Shown: positions 36,952-47,088, numbered from the stretch's first letter. The stretch: 64,000 bases of DNA from Campylobacter concisus (GCF_003048875.2 NZ_CP049264.1:434001-498000), one strand, 5' to 3'. Translations and numbers: made by a program. Notes: generated by a model from the sequence alone, not told the origin.

Positions 36952-38280
36952 ATGAAAGATATGAAGATGTTTTGCCATCAGTGCGAGATGAGTGCTGAGG
37001 ATGGATGCGGTGCAAAGGGCCAGCCTATGGGCACCTGTGGCAAGAGCGACACGCTAGCGCTTTTGCAAGATACGATGGTTTTTGGCTTAAAAGGCCTTAG
37101 CGCATATCGCCACCACGCACACGAGCTTGGCGCTGATACTAGCAACGTTGATCGTATTATGGCTGATACGCTTTATTTCACGCTTACAAACTCAAATTTC
37201 AACTTCGATGAGCACATCAAACAGCTTCTTGAAGTAGGCGGTGCTGGCGTTGAGGTGATGAACCTGCTAAGCGAGGCTCATACGGCTAAATTTGGCATCC
37301 CAACACCAGTTAGAGTGAGCCAAAACAAGGTCGAGGGCAAGGCGATCTTAGTAAGCGGACACAACTTGCACGCTCTAAAAGCGCTACTTGAGGCGACAAA
37401 AGATAAAGGCATCAACATCTACACTCACTCAGAGATGCTTCCAGCTCACGGATACCCAGAACTACGCAAGTATAGCCACCTAAAAGGCAACGTCGGCAAG
37501 GCGTGGTTTGACCAAACCAAGCTATTTAACGAATTTAAAGGTGCGATACTAATGACAACAAACTGCATCGTGCCACTACGCTCAAACTGCACATACGCTG
37601 ACAGGCTATTTGGCTACTCGATCGCAGGCACAAACGGCGTAAAACACATCGAAAACGACGACTTCACACCACTTATCGAGTGCGCACTAGCCTGTGGCGA
37701 CGTTAACGGCTTTGATAGCGATGAGAGCCTAGTAACTGGTGGCCACTACAAGACTATCTTAACTTTAGCCCCGCAAATTTTAGACGCGATAAACACTGGC
37801 AAGATCCGCAGATTTTTCGTGATCGCTGGCTGTGACGCACCTGGCAAGGGACGCGAGTACTATAGAGAGCTAGCTGCTAGCCTTCCAAAAGACTGCGTGA
37901 TACTTACTTCAAGCTGCGGTAAATTTAGATTTAACGACATTGACTTTGGCAACGTCCCAGGCACCGAGCTACCACGCTACATCGACCTTGGCCAGTGCAA
38001 CGACAGCAACGGCGCAGTTAAAATAGCCCTTGCACTAAGCGAGGCAACAGGCATCGCAGTAAATGACTTGCCAGTTTCTATCGTGCTAATGTGGATGGAG
38101 CAAAAAGCGGTCATCATCTTGCTAGCGCTATTTAGCCTTGGTATCAAAAACATCAACGTAGGACCTAGCTTGCCTAAATTTTTCAATGAAGAGATCATAA
38201 ATTTCTTAGTGGATAAATTTAACGTTAGACCAATTAGCGGCGACGCGCAAGCTGATCTAAAATACTTCTTAGGTGAGTAA
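36952..38280 (+). CDS. hcp: Hybrid cluster protein (hydroxylamine/NO reductase), short form
   Basis: This is an iron-sulfur protein with a hybrid 4Fe-2S-2O cluster, credited with hydroxylamine or NO reduction. The 442-residue length fits the class that lacks the central helical insert of the enterobacterial protein. N-terminal Cys8, Cys11, Cys19 and Cys29 form the simple cluster. Hybrid-cluster ligands are recognisable as GHNLHAL (His), HSEMLPAHG (Glu), TTNCIVPL, FVIAGCDAP, TSSCGKFR (Cys) and MWMEQKAV (Glu and Lys). It has AAGGAGA before the ATG, stands alone, and has a Crp/Fnr-type box upstream, so induction by nitrite, NO or low oxygen is plausible. Confidence 0.95.
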   Translation: MKDMKMFCHQCEMSAEDGCGAKGQPMGTCGKSDTLALLQDTMVFGLKGLSAYRHHAHELGADTSNVDRIMADTLYFTLTNSNFNFDEHIKQLLEVGGAGVEVMNLLSEAHTAKFGIPTPVRVSQNKVEGKAILVSGHNLHALKALLEATKDKGINIYTHSEMLPAHGYPELRKYSHLKGNVGKAWFDQTKLFNEFKGAILMTTNCIVPLRSNCTYADRLFGYSIAGTNGVKHIENDDFTPLIECALACGDVNGFDSDESLVTGGHYKTILTLAPQILDAINTGKIRRFFVIAGCDAPGKGREYYRELAASLPKDCVILTSSCGKFRFNDIDFGNVPGTELPRYIDLGQCNDSNGAVKIALALSEATGIAVNDLPVSIVLMWMEQKAVIILLALFSLGIKNINVGPSLPKFFNEEIINFLVDKFNVRPISGDAQADLKYFLGE

Positions 38281-38283
38281 AAA

Positions 38284-38312
38284 CTGCCAGGGCTTAGGCT
38301 CTGGCTCTAAAT
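38284..38312 (+). terminator. Terminator after hcp
   Basis: GCCAGGGC (38286-38293) pairs with GCTCTGGC (38298-38305) across TTAG with one G-U pair. The downstream T run is weak. Confidence 0.7.
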
Positions 38313-39290
38313 TTAAAAGAGTCCGCCTTGCTCTTTGCTTTGACTTAAGCTATCAAGCAGATCTTCTTTTTTGCAAAGTACAAGGGCGTAGACGAAATTT
38401 TGTAGCTTCTTTATCTCGTCTAAATTTTCATAAAAAATGGCGTTTTCAACCTTTAGTGTGTTATCTTTTGGCAGGCAAAATTTAAGCTCGCTCTCGCTGA
38501 AATTTCGCCTTAGAAATATGCTTTCAGTCAAAAAAAGCTCCTCGTCTTCTTCAGCTATCACCGCTCTAAAACTGCTACCAAAACCAACTGGCTTAAAGTC
38601 TTTGTCGATAAAGACTGGGTCAAAGTGCGATGAAATCCTGCTCTCTGTCACTTTAAAGCCGATATTGTTTTTCTTAAGATAGCCAAGAAGTCCGCAAAAC
38701 ATCCCAGCAAAAACTCTAGGGATGGATAAATTTTGATAGTATTTGTCGTCGTAAATGAGCGTTGTAAAGAAGATCGAGCTTGGATTTAGCACGTTTATGT
38801 TTGTGTCAGTCCAGGCTGTCTCGTAAAGTAGCGAGAGCCTTTGAAGTATCCTCGTATCGTCGCTAAAAAATGTGTCAAACAAATTTGCATGAAAAATTTT
38901 GTAAAAAAGCTCGGTTAAATTTTCAGGTATGACGTGGGCGTTTTTTTCAAGGTGCGACTTCTCTAAAAGCGCTTTTATGAAGGGATTGACCGCGCAAAAT
39001 TTGATATTTTTGTGGATCGCCTCAAAGCGCATGAGCTTGATGATAGCCGTTTGCAGGCTTGCTACCTTGATAAAGGCTATCTCATCGTCGCTTGGCGCGA
39101 TATCCTCTTCGCTAATGATAGCATAGGCGCCTTGCTTTATCGCAGGTGCGATCTGATCGCTTTGCGTGGCGATGAGAGCGTAGCCTCGTTTTATGTTTTT
39201 AGCCTCAAACGCGAAGCTAGTCACGCTTGAGATGCTTGGGTTGTTTAAAATTTGCCCATTTATTATGTGGGTTAAATTTTCTATCGTCAT
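38313..39290 (-). CDS. Unknown protein with a MurF N-domain-like start
   Basis: The 325-residue protein is not a full Mur ligase. Its first 90 residues resemble the N-terminal substrate-binding domain of MurE/MurF (ISSVTSFAFEAKNIKRGYALIA, then IKQGAYAIISEE), but there is no GTNGKT-type ATP site, and the rest (LTELFYKIFHANLFDTFFSDD and onward) is not recognised. It could be a regulator or binding partner of a cell-wall enzyme, which is inference. The ATG overlaps or abuts metG (its stop is at 39291), so it is cotranscribed with metG. Confidence 0.65.
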   Translation of the reverse strand: MTIENLTHIINGQILNNPSISSVTSFAFEAKNIKRGYALIATQSDQIAPAIKQGAYAIISEEDIAPSDDEIAFIKVASLQTAIIKLMRFEAIHKNIKFCAVNPFIKALLEKSHLEKNAHVIPENLTELFYKIFHANLFDTFFSDDTRILQRLSLLYETAWTDTNINVLNPSSIFFTTLIYDDKYYQNLSIPRVFAGMFCGLLGYLKKNNIGFKVTESRISSHFDPVFIDKDFKPVGFGSSFRAVIAEEDEELFLTESIFLRRNFSESELKFCLPKDNTLKVENAIFYENLDEIKKLQNFVYALVLCKKEDLLDSLSQSKEQGGLF

Positions 39291-41225
39291 TTAGCCAACG
39301 ATCGCGCCGTTTTTGACCTTGGCCTGCGTGCCAAGAAGCGTTAGTGAGCCGTCTGATGCGCTTAGGATCATGCCTTGTGAGACATATTTTTTCATCATCG
39401 TTCGCTCTTTTAAATTTGCTAAAACGCAAACTTGCTTGCCCACAAGCGAGCTAGGCTCGTAGTATTTGGCGATGCCTGATAAAATTTGACGTGGCTGCTC
39501 CTCGCCAAGATCTATCTTAAATTTAAGCAGCTTCTCACTGCCCTCAACTCTCTCACACTCGAGCACTTCGCCTACTTTTATCACAATTTTGGCAAAGTCA
39601 TCGATGCTAATGATATCCTCTTCTTTTTTCTCATCTTTTAGCTCAGCTTTTGCCTCTACTTTTGGCCCTTCTTTTAGGTCTCTTGCCTCGCCCATTAGCT
39701 CTTTTTCTATCCTTGGGAAGAGTGGCTCAGTAGCTTTTGCAGTAAAATTTGAAATTTCATTTTTTAATACAAGAGTTTCATAAGAAGCCGTATCTATGCT
39801 AAAGCCAAGCGTATCAGCTATCTTAGCGCAAGTTTTTGGCATAGCTGGGCTAAGCAGTATCGCCACTTTTGCAAGTAAATTTGCACAAAGTGCCACAAGT
39901 GCGTTTGCCTCATCACTTTTGCCAGCTTTTACAAGCGACCATGGCTCATACTTCGCAACGGCTGCGTTTGCAAGCGTTACGACCTTCCAAAGATCCTCTA
40001 AATAGCGGTTTGTCGCTAAATTTTCTAAATTTTTAATAGCCTCATCAAGATAGCCCTTCGCCTCATCAAGCTCGGCTTTGTGAAATTTGATCACATCTTT
40101 TGAGTCGATCTTGTAGTCGCTATACTTTGCGCTCATGCCCACAATTCGGCTTAGCAAGTTGCCAAGTCCGTTGCCAAGCTCTGAGTTTATGCGCTCGATC
40201 AAGGCCTTTTGGCTGTAGTCGCCATCTTGTCCAAACGGCACCTCTCTAAGCAAAAAGTATCTGAAATTTTCAAGCCCATAAGCGTTTGCGACCTCTCTTG
40301 GGTTTATGACGTTGCCCTTGCTTTTGCTCATCTTTTCACCATCTATCGTCCACCAGCCGTGCGCTGCGACGTGTTTTGGTAGTGGCAAGCCAAGGCTCAT
40401 TAAAAATGCCGGCCAATAAACCGCGTGAAAACGCAAAATGTCTTTGCCAACAATGTGTGTCGTGTGTGGCCAAAAGTCCATTCTAGCGTTTTCTCTTGAG
40501 TATCCTAGTGTTGTTAAGTAGTTTATGAGCGCGTCAAGCCAGACATACATAACGTGCTTGTCGTCGTTTGCACTCTTTGGTAGCTTTATACCCCAGTCAA
40601 AGCTCGTTCTTGTCACAGAGAGGTCTTTTAGTCCGCCCTTTACAAAGCTTACGACTTCGTTTTTCTTACCCTTTGGGATGACGCAAAGCTCGTCGTTTTC
40701 GTACCATTTTAAAAGCGCGTCTTCGTATTTTGAAAGCTTGAAAAAGTAGCTCTCTTCTTTAACTAAAGATGTCACGCGGCCGCAGTCTGGACAGCGGTTG
40801 TCCTCAAGTAGGTCTCTTTGATTAAAAAATGTCTCGCAGCTAACGCAATAAAAGCCCTCGTACTCGCCCTTGTAGATATCGCCGTTTGCTTGCATCTTTT
40901 CAAAGACATTTTGCACGGTTTGCTTGTGCTCTTCGTCGGTCGTCCTTATAAAATGGTCGTAGCTTATCTCAAATTCATCCCAAAGCGATCTAAATTTCGC
41001 ACTGATCTCATCAGCGTACTCTTTTGGCGTTTTGCCTCTAGCGCGAGCTGCTTGCTCGATCTTTTGACCATGCTCGTCTGTGCCAGTCATGAAGTAGGTC
41101 TCTTTGCCTTGCAAGCGGTTAAATCTAGCTAGCGTATCAGCGATGATAGTCGTGTAGGCGTGACCGATGTGTGGTACGTCATTTACGTAATAAATCGGAG
41201 TGGTTATATAAGCTTTTTCTTTCAT
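39291..41225 (-). CDS. metG: Methionyl-tRNA synthetase
   Basis: This class I synthetase charges tRNA-Met. The 644-residue protein has HIGH as HIGHAY near residue 20, a zinc knuckle CVSC...CPDC near 125-145, KMSKSKGN near 295-302, an anticodon-binding helical domain at about 350-470 and a C-terminal EMAP/tRNA-binding OB domain at about 545-644. Length is typical for the long form with the C-terminal dimerisation domain. AAAGGA precedes the ATG at 41225. Confidence 0.97.
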   Translation of the reverse strand: MKEKAYITTPIYYVNDVPHIGHAYTTIIADTLARFNRLQGKETYFMTGTDEHGQKIEQAARARGKTPKEYADEISAKFRSLWDEFEISYDHFIRTTDEEHKQTVQNVFEKMQANGDIYKGEYEGFYCVSCETFFNQRDLLEDNRCPDCGRVTSLVKEESYFFKLSKYEDALLKWYENDELCVIPKGKKNEVVSFVKGGLKDLSVTRTSFDWGIKLPKSANDDKHVMYVWLDALINYLTTLGYSRENARMDFWPHTTHIVGKDILRFHAVYWPAFLMSLGLPLPKHVAAHGWWTIDGEKMSKSKGNVINPREVANAYGLENFRYFLLREVPFGQDGDYSQKALIERINSELGNGLGNLLSRIVGMSAKYSDYKIDSKDVIKFHKAELDEAKGYLDEAIKNLENLATNRYLEDLWKVVTLANAAVAKYEPWSLVKAGKSDEANALVALCANLLAKVAILLSPAMPKTCAKIADTLGFSIDTASYETLVLKNEISNFTAKATEPLFPRIEKELMGEARDLKEGPKVEAKAELKDEKKEEDIISIDDFAKIVIKVGEVLECERVEGSEKLLKFKIDLGEEQPRQILSGIAKYYEPSSLVGKQVCVLANLKERTMMKKYVSQGMILSASDGSLTLLGTQAKVKNGAIVG

Positions 41226-41240
41226 ATTTTTCCTTTAAAT

Positions 41241-41459
41241 TTAAAAATCAAATCCGCCGTCACTGCCGGTGTTGCCTTTTGACATCGAGTTGTAGCAGCT
41301 ATTTACATACTCTATTCTCGTCTCGCAGTCAAAAAATGCCTCGCAGTTAAAACAGCTTTTGCGACCTTTTTGCTCTTGGCACTCTTGCATAACTTTTGCC
41401 TTTTGCTTTAGGGCTAGCTCAAATGCGTCAAGTGGCTCGTTTGCTTGTGCTTCTTGCAT
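41241..41459 (-). CDS. Small Cys-containing protein upstream of metG
   Basis: The 72-residue product is unrecognised by name. Five Cys are seen, four of them in CQEQ-KGRKSCFNCEAFFDC within residues about 27-46, which could bind zinc or an iron-sulfur cluster, and the C-terminus is Gly/Ser/Asp-rich. Gene order between fbp and metG is, from memory, kept in Campylobacter, which supports a real gene. It overlaps the fbp stop by one base. Confidence 0.7.
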   Translation of the reverse strand: MQEAQANEPLDAFELALKQKAKVMQECQEQKGRKSCFNCEAFFDCETRIEYVNSCYNSMSKGNTGSDGGFDF

Positions 41460-42322
41460 TATTTTTGCTCGTAAAATTTATGCAAAAGTGAAATTTCATC
41501 ACGCGAGCCAAAAAAGCATGGCGTAGTTTGGTGAATTTTTTCTATTTTTATATCAAAAAGTGTTTGGTTTTTGCCATCTGTCGTTGCGCCCTTTGCGTTT
41601 TCATATATAAAGGCAAATGGCAACACTTCAAAGACAACCCTTAGCTTGCCATTTGGATGATCGCTCGTTGCTGGGTAGCTAAAAAGACCGCCGCCTTTTA
41701 GTAAAATTTGATGCAAGTCACTCACCATCGCGCCTGAGTATCTTAGCCTGTAGCCCTCGTTAAATAGCTCGTTTATGAAGTTTCTATGCGTTTGGCTCCA
41801 ACCTTTTTGCGTAGCTCCTGTGGCGTTTAGCTTGCCTTTTTCTTTTAGCTCAAGCTCTTTTACAAATTTAAACTCGCCATCTTTGCCAAGCCTATAAAAT
41901 TTAGGCAAAGCGCCCTTTTTCTCGGCAATTACTAGCTCAAGTCTTGGACCATAGATGCTGTAAGCTGCGGCTATTAAATTTTCTGGTTTTACCTCGTCTT
42001 CGTAGATACCAAAGATCGAGCCAACGGCGAAATTTACATCAACTAGGCTTGAGCCATCGAGTGGATCGTAAGCGATGATAAATTTAGCGTTTTTATTTAT
42101 CTCAAGCTCGTCCTCTTTCTCTTCGCTAATTAGCGCTTTTACGCATGAAAGCTGCTTAAATTTAGCTGTGATGATCTCGTCGCTTTTAACATCAAGCTTT
42201 AGCTGGGTGTCGCCAGTTGCATTTTCGTGAGTTGTGTAGCCAAGATCGGCGTATTTTATCACTTCGCTTATCTCTTTTGCGATATCTTTAATGGTGTTAA
42301 AAATTTGGTTTAGTTCTTGCAT
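41459..42322 (-). CDS. fbp: Fructose-1,6-bisphosphatase, class I
   Basis: This enzyme of gluconeogenesis hydrolyses fructose 1,6-bisphosphate. The 287-residue protein shows the metal site [12 protein letters not shown] near residues 98-109 and an SEEKEDE segment before it, typical of class I FBPase. It is shorter than the enterobacterial protein (about 330), which is usual in this class. The ATG at 42322 overlaps the mobB stop (TAATG) and has AAAGG upstream. The frame runs open to 42358 but would overlap mobB further. Confidence 0.95.
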   Translation of the reverse strand: MQELNQIFNTIKDIAKEISEVIKYADLGYTTHENATGDTQLKLDVKSDEIITAKFKQLSCVKALISEEKEDELEINKNAKFIIAYDPLDGSSLVDVNFAVGSIFGIYEDEVKPENLIAAAYSIYGPRLELVIAEKKGALPKFYRLGKDGEFKFVKELELKEKGKLNATGATQKGWSQTHRNFINELFNEGYRLRYSGAMVSDLHQILLKGGGLFSYPATSDHPNGKLRVVFEVLPFAFIYENAKGATTDGKNQTLFDIKIEKIHQTTPCFFGSRDEISLLHKFYEQK

Positions 42323-42801
42323 TATACAGCCTTTGCATTTTTGATTATCCACGCACAAATGGCGTCTATATCGTCTAAATTTAGATTTGTGATCTCGTAA
42401 GGGATTTGCTTTTTATAAGTGGCGATCGCGTCTGAAAAGCTAAGATAAGCTTCATCGATCTCGCCTCGAAAGACGCTTAGTCTTGGCAGTGGCAGCGTCT
42501 TTAGCCCCTCGACTAAGAGAATATCAAACTCGCCGATCATCCTTATGACCTCGTCTATGCCTTGCGAGCTTTGCGAAAAGTAAGTCGTTCTAGTCGGACT
42601 CATCACGACTACGTCAGCTCCTGCCTGAGAAAATTTAAAGCTATCCTTGCCTTCAACGTCAAATTTGGCCTTGTCGCCTGGGTCGTGCTTGACCACAACG
42701 ACCTTTAGCCCATCATCTATAAATTTTTTTGCGACTTTTAAGATAAGCGTCGTTTTTCCGCTATTTGAAGGGCCAGAAAAAGCAATGGCAAGTCTTTTCA
42801 T
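42322..42801 (-). CDS. mobB: Molybdopterin-guanine dinucleotide biosynthesis protein B
   Basis: This GTP-binding P-loop protein of molybdenum cofactor maturation is relevant to nitrate reductase and formate dehydrogenase. The 159-residue protein has Walker [10 protein letters not shown] at residues 10-18, [11 protein letters not shown] near 35-45, and [14 protein letters not shown] near 95-108. It overlaps the fbp start by one base. It lies with fbp and metG in a minus-strand run. Confidence 0.92.
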   Translation of the reverse strand: MKRLAIAFSGPSNSGKTTLILKVAKKFIDDGLKVVVVKHDPGDKAKFDVEGKDSFKFSQAGADVVVMSPTRTTYFSQSSQGIDEVIRMIGEFDILLVEGLKTLPLPRLSVFRGEIDEAYLSFSDAIATYKKQIPYEITNLNLDDIDAICAWIIKNAKAV

Positions 42802-42922
42802 AAGAGCCTTTTTCGTTAAAATTTCTTGCGATTATAGCTCATATTGGCTTTAAAATTTATGAGTGAAATTTAAAAAATAAAATGCTAAAATGCGAGAAAA
42901 TTTAATATTTTAAGAGTTTTTT

Positions 42923-43402
42923 ATGAGAAAATTTACACTATTTTTTATATTTATTTTGATGATATTTGGTTGCGCTGATCAAAAAGTGATCGTGCATGAG
43001 CCACTAAAAAATGAGCTTTTGGCCTACACAAGTAAGAGCGAGATCATCGATGGCACTGATAGAACGCTCATAATTGCAACCTATCTAAATCCTATATATA
43101 ACTCAAATTTAGACGAGAGCAAAGAGCACTTTTTAGTAGCCATAAACCCAAAAGAGCATGCGCAAAATTTGAGCAACATAAAGGTAAATGGCGACTCAAA
43201 TGCCACAAGCGCAAGGCTGCTTGATGAAAACGACGAGATGCTTAAATTTGCTGGATTTTCTATGCCTTGGGCGGTCTATTACGAAGTGACCGCACCAAGT
43301 AAGCAAAGTGACGATCTCGCGCTTAGTTTCGAAATTTATCAGTCAAAGCCGGTTTTGTTAAATTTTCGAAAAGTTGCGAAATCTTTATACTGGAACCATT
43401 AA
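42923..43402 (+). CDS. Lipoprotein of unknown function
   Basis: A signal peptide with lipobox MIFGC puts the acylated Cys at about residue 17. The remaining 140 residues form a beta-rich domain that I cannot name (TLIIATYLNPIYNSNL, FLVAINPKEH). Its last 80 bases overlap the 3' end of the convergent slt gene. Gene order next to mobB and slt agrees with Campylobacter as I recall it. Confidence 0.72.
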   Translation: MRKFTLFFIFILMIFGCADQKVIVHEPLKNELLAYTSKSEIIDGTDRTLIIATYLNPIYNSNLDESKEHFLVAINPKEHAQNLSNIKVNGDSNATSARLLDENDEMLKFAGFSMPWAVYYEVTAPSKQSDDLALSFEIYQSKPVLLNFRKVAKSLYWNH

Positions 43403-44960
43403 GCGCCATATAGATCACGTAGTTTGCAAGCACCTTCTTGCCGTAGTTTCTAGTCTCAGCCACTGGGACTAGCTCGATAGATAAAAATGGCTCAAATTTC
43501 CCCTCTTTAAACATATCATCTCTTGTGATGAGTTTTTTGGTAAAGCCGATACCGCCGTTATACGCGTATGCGGTAAAGAGTGGATGATAGAGAAATTTAT
43601 CAAGGTAGTTTAGGTGGTGATTTGCAAATTTAAAGGCAACATCAGTTTTAAAAAGATCGTCTTGGTCAAAATTTGGAATTTTTAGCTCTTTTTTGCCGAT
43701 CGCATTTGCAAGAAATGGCATAAACTGCATCATACCAAGGGCGTAAGAGGTAGAAACGACGCTTGGGATAAAGAGGCTCTCTTGTCTTGCTAGTGCGTAT
43801 ATCATCGACTTTCGCTCAGTGCTGATGCCTTCAAGCTCTGGTGAGTTTGGCATCAAAAAGTACTGCTTCTCCCAGCCATGTGCCTTTTGCATGAAGTATG
43901 CGTATGCGCCGATACTTTCGTTTGTGTAAAATTTCATAGCAAATTCGCTTGCCTGCGTGGCGTTCATATCCTTTGCAAGGGCAGCGGTTTTGTTCCATAA
44001 AAATGGATCGCTCACATCAAAATTTTCGATATTTTGCTTGCTAGGTCTTGGCACGATCACCTCAAGTGGCTCGCCACCGACCAAATCTCTTGCGTAAAGT
44101 GAGTAGATATTTGCATCTTTGCTAGCGCTTAGCTCTTTTAAAAAGCTCTCATCGCCGCTTAGCTCATACTGCCAAAATGTCGCATTGTCTCTTTGCCAAG
44201 CCCTATCAAAGGTGTTTTTAGCTCTTGTGAAAAAACTAAATGCAACGTCATTTTGACCAAGCAAGATGGCGTTTAGCCCAAGTGTAAATGCGTCGCTTTT
44301 TTCAGTGACAGCTGGATCTATGCTAAGTAAATTTCTTCTAAAGCTTTCATATTTTTTATTAAACACGACGTCGTTTAATAAATTTGTAAAGCCCTTTTGC
44401 ATGTAGAGCTTGTTCATAAAATTTGCTTCAAAATTTACGCTAAAAAGCGCGTTTTTGCTTTGCGGACTTGAGGCGTTAAAAAGCTCTAAAAAGCTCTTTG
44501 CATCGTTTGCATTTGCAAAGCTAAGAGCTGGGTTTGGCTCGTTTAAAGTGCGTAAAATTCTAGCTTTTTCTGGATTTGTGCTTGCAAGATTTGCCGCTAA
44601 AATTTCACGAGTTTTGCTATCAAGTTTTAGAGAAAAGCTCATCGTTGTTAGTAAATTTTGGCAAGTCAAGCTAGCACTTGTGATATTGCTTGCGTTTATG
44701 CCAGGACACTTGCTAGGGGCTGCTTTGGGAGGTAAAATTTTATTGATTGATTTTTGAACTAAGCCACTTTTTCTAAAAACGTCGCGTGAAAGCTCAGCTA
44801 TCTGCTCCTTTGTGTAGCTGCCTTCGTTTATAAGGCGGTTTATGTAGTAGTCTTTTGCAAGGCTTTTTGGCTCGTTTTTTAGCTCCTCGTAGGTGTAAAT
44901 TTTAGCTAAAAGAGCAACGCAGGCTAAAGAGAGGATACTAAAGTGACGCAGCAAAAACAA
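43323..44960 (-). CDS. slt: Soluble-type lytic murein transglycosylase
   Basis: This periplasmic glycan-cleaving enzyme forms 1,6-anhydroMurNAc ends. The 545-residue protein begins with a Sec signal (about 1-19), continues with a long helical superhelix and ends in the SLT catalytic domain at about 385-530. The catalytic Glu is in ALARQESLF near residue 395, followed by ALGMMQFMP and AYNGG. The 3' 80 bases overlap the end of the convergent lipoprotein gene, so the final residues FRNFT... of the domain are shared coding DNA. It overlaps the YggT gene by 23 bases. Confidence 0.92.
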   Translation of the reverse strand: MFLLRHFSILSLACVALLAKIYTYEELKNEPKSLAKDYYINRLINEGSYTKEQIAELSRDVFRKSGLVQKSINKILPPKAAPSKCPGINASNITSASLTCQNLLTTMSFSLKLDSKTREILAANLASTNPEKARILRTLNEPNPALSFANANDAKSFLELFNASSPQSKNALFSVNFEANFMNKLYMQKGFTNLLNDVVFNKKYESFRRNLLSIDPAVTEKSDAFTLGLNAILLGQNDVAFSFFTRAKNTFDRAWQRDNATFWQYELSGDESFLKELSASKDANIYSLYARDLVGGEPLEVIVPRPSKQNIENFDVSDPFLWNKTAALAKDMNATQASEFAMKFYTNESIGAYAYFMQKAHGWEKQYFLMPNSPELEGISTERKSMIYALARQESLFIPSVVSTSYALGMMQFMPFLANAIGKKELKIPNFDQDDLFKTDVAFKFANHHLNYLDKFLYHPLFTAYAYNGGIGFTKKLITRDDMFKEGKFEPFLSIELVPVAETRNYGKKVLANYVIYMALNGSSIKISQLFENLTKPALTDKFRN

Positions 44961-45231
44961 ATAAAAGCCTTATTAAAAATTGATCTATGAGTTGAAGTGC
45001 TAAAAGCACGATGAGTGGGGCAAAGTCGATGCCGTTAAATTCTGTTTTGATGTAGCGTCTAATGAAGCTATAAACAGGATCAGTCAGCCTATAAAGTAGC
45101 TGCACGACTGGCGAGCTAGGATCAGGCTTGACCCAGCTAATGAGAGCCGCTGCTATGACGATCCACGTATAGACCGTGATGATAAGGTGCAAAATGTTTG
45201 CGATCGCTGAAAATAGGGTGGAAAGTATCAT
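44938..45231 (-). CDS. YggT family membrane protein
   Basis: This 97-residue protein has two hydrophobic segments (about 10-32 and 68-92) flanking the family segment SWVKPDPSSPVVQLLYRLTDPV. Function is unknown, with links to osmotic stress and to cell division in other groups. It lies between gltX and slt and is tightly spaced to both, so it is probably in the gltX-slt operon. Confidence 0.88.
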   Translation of the reverse strand: MILSTLFSAIANILHLIITVYTWIVIAAALISWVKPDPSSPVVQLLYRLTDPVYSFIRRYIKTEFNGIDFAPLIVLLALQLIDQFLIRLLFVFAASL

Positions 45232-45239
45232 TTTTGCTC

Positions 45240-46526
45240 CTAGATTAAAATTTTGCCTAGATCATCTTTGATGAGTGGATAGAGCTCGCTAAGCTCAGGG
45301 CCGTGAAGGTCGTTTGTAAGCAGCGCACGTAGCGGCATGAAAAAGTTTTTACCTTTTAAATTTGTAGCACTCATAAGCTCTTTTTTAAACTCATCAAATG
45401 TTTCGCACGGTTTTAAATTACGAGCTGCTTTTTTGATGATCTCAAATTCATTTTTGTACTCATCTGGAGCTATTTTTGGTGAATATATAGCCTCTACTTT
45501 TGCCTTTATCTCAGGCACTAGTGAGCTCTCTTGAGTATAAAATTTAACTAGCTCAACCTTGCCGCCAAAGATCTCTTTTATGCGCTCTTTTGAAGCAAGC
45601 TTGATGTGTTCTCTATTTATCTGCTCAAGTTTTTTCACGTCAAATCTAGCAGGTGAGCGTGAAATTTTGGTTATGTCAAACCACTTTACTGCCTCTTCAA
45701 TGGTAAAAATTTCAGTTGGAGTTTTATTGCCAAGAAGTATCAGATAGTTTGCGATCGCCTCAGGTAAAAATCCCTGTTCAAAGAGCCATTTGACGCTTGA
45801 TTCGTTCTCGCGTTTGCTCATTTTTTTACCCTCTATATTTAAAAGGATAGGTAAATGCGCGTAGTTCATCTTGCCGGTGTAGCCAAGCCCCTCACGTATG
45901 AGGTCTTGCTTTGGTGTGTTGCTCACGTGATCCTCGCCGCGTATGACAAAGGTCACGCCCTCAAGCATATCATCAACCGCACAGGCGAAGTTATAAGTCG
46001 GAGTTTTGTCCGCTCTCATGATGACAAAGCTATCAACAGCGTCTGGCTCAAAGCTTAGCTCACCCTTGATCGCGTCTGTAAAGCTCATCGTGCGTGTTGG
46101 TTTTTTCATGCGGATGACAAATGGCTTTTCGCAGTTTAAAACTTCAGCGTCGCTTAGTCTCTCGCAGGTGCCGTCATATCTATATGCCACGCCTTGCTCT
46201 TTTGCTTTTTGCTTTTTTGCCTCAAGCTCTTCTTCGGTGCAAAAGCAAGCAAAGGCTTTTTTATCTATGAGAAGCTTTGAAGCAAGCTGTCTGTGGAATT
46301 TTAAATTTTCACTTTGGATGTAAATTTGCTCTGGTTTTATGCCAAATTTGCTCAAAATTTCTAAGATATCTTTCTCTTTTCCCTCGATATTTCGCTCTTT
46401 GTCGGTATCTTCTATGCGTAAAATAAAGCCACTTTTATCTTGCAAAGAACAAATATAGTTGAAAATAGCAGCACGTAAATTTCCTATGTGCATATCTCCT
46501 GTTGGAGAGGGTGCAAAACGATACAT
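45240..46526 (-). CDS. gltX: Glutamyl-tRNA synthetase
   Basis: This is a class I synthetase of the GlxRS group. The 428-residue protein has [15 protein letters not shown] at residues 4-18 (HIGH as HIGN), a KMSKRE loop near 232-237, and a short C-terminal anticodon domain. Campylobacter-type genomes often have two GltX paralogues with different tRNA preference, so this could charge tRNA-Gln or tRNA-Glu, which the sequence alone does not decide. It leads a minus-strand operon with yggT and slt. Confidence 0.94.
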   Translation of the reverse strand: MYRFAPSPTGDMHIGNLRAAIFNYICSLQDKSGFILRIEDTDKERNIEGKEKDILEILSKFGIKPEQIYIQSENLKFHRQLASKLLIDKKAFACFCTEEELEAKKQKAKEQGVAYRYDGTCERLSDAEVLNCEKPFVIRMKKPTRTMSFTDAIKGELSFEPDAVDSFVIMRADKTPTYNFACAVDDMLEGVTFVIRGEDHVSNTPKQDLIREGLGYTGKMNYAHLPILLNIEGKKMSKRENESSVKWLFEQGFLPEAIANYLILLGNKTPTEIFTIEEAVKWFDITKISRSPARFDVKKLEQINREHIKLASKERIKEIFGGKVELVKFYTQESSLVPEIKAKVEAIYSPKIAPDEYKNEFEIIKKAARNLKPCETFDEFKKELMSATNLKGKNFFMPLRALLTNDLHGPELSELYPLIKDDLGKILI

Positions 46527-46629
46527 AAGCTCATTCCTTACGTTAAATTTGAAGTTGGATTATAACACTCGCTTGATAAATTTAAAGTTATGTAATTTTA
46601 AATTTTTAGGCTAAGCAAAGCATATTTTT

Positions 46630-46637
46630 TATAAAAT
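46630..46637 (+). promoter_or_regulatory. -10 region for mscL
   Basis: TATAAAAT lies 35 bases upstream of the mscL ATG. Confidence 0.55.
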
Positions 46638-46671
46638 CCGCACGAAAATTTAACTATTTATAGGAGAAAGA

Positions 46672-47079
46672 ATGAGTTTTATCAGCGAATTTAAAGAATT
46701 TGCGATGCGCGGAAATGTCATAGATATGGCGGTTGGTGTTGTTATCGGTGGAGCATTTGGAAAGATTGTCTCATCACTGGTTGGCGATATTATCATGCCA
46801 GTTGTTGGCGCTATAACAGGCGGTGTAAATTTCACTGATCTTAAGCTAACACTAAAAGAAGCAGCAGAGGGTGCGCCAGCTGTTACGATAAACTATGGCT
46901 CATTTATACAAACAATGGTTGATTTCTTAATCATCGCATTTTGTATCTTTTGCGTCATCAAAGCTTTAAATACACTTAAAAATAAACTACCAAAAGAAGA
47001 AGAGACAGCTCCCGCAGAGCCTGAAACTCCAGCTGATATAGCACTTCTAACTGAGATCAGAGATCTTCTTAAAAAATAA
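46672..47079 (+). CDS. mscL: Large-conductance mechanosensitive channel
   Basis: This pentameric inner-membrane channel opens on hypo-osmotic shock. The 135-residue protein has [31 protein letters not shown] at the N-terminus and first helix, a periplasmic loop, the second helix near 80-100, and a charged C-terminal coiled-coil end (TEIRDLLKK). TAGGAGA precedes the ATG. Confidence 0.96.
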   Translation: MSFISEFKEFAMRGNVIDMAVGVVIGGAFGKIVSSLVGDIIMPVVGAITGGVNFTDLKLTLKEAAEGAPAVTINYGSFIQTMVDFLIIAFCIFCVIKALNTLKNKLPKEEETAPAEPETPADIALLTEIRDLLKK

Positions 47080-47088
47080 ATTCTTAAA

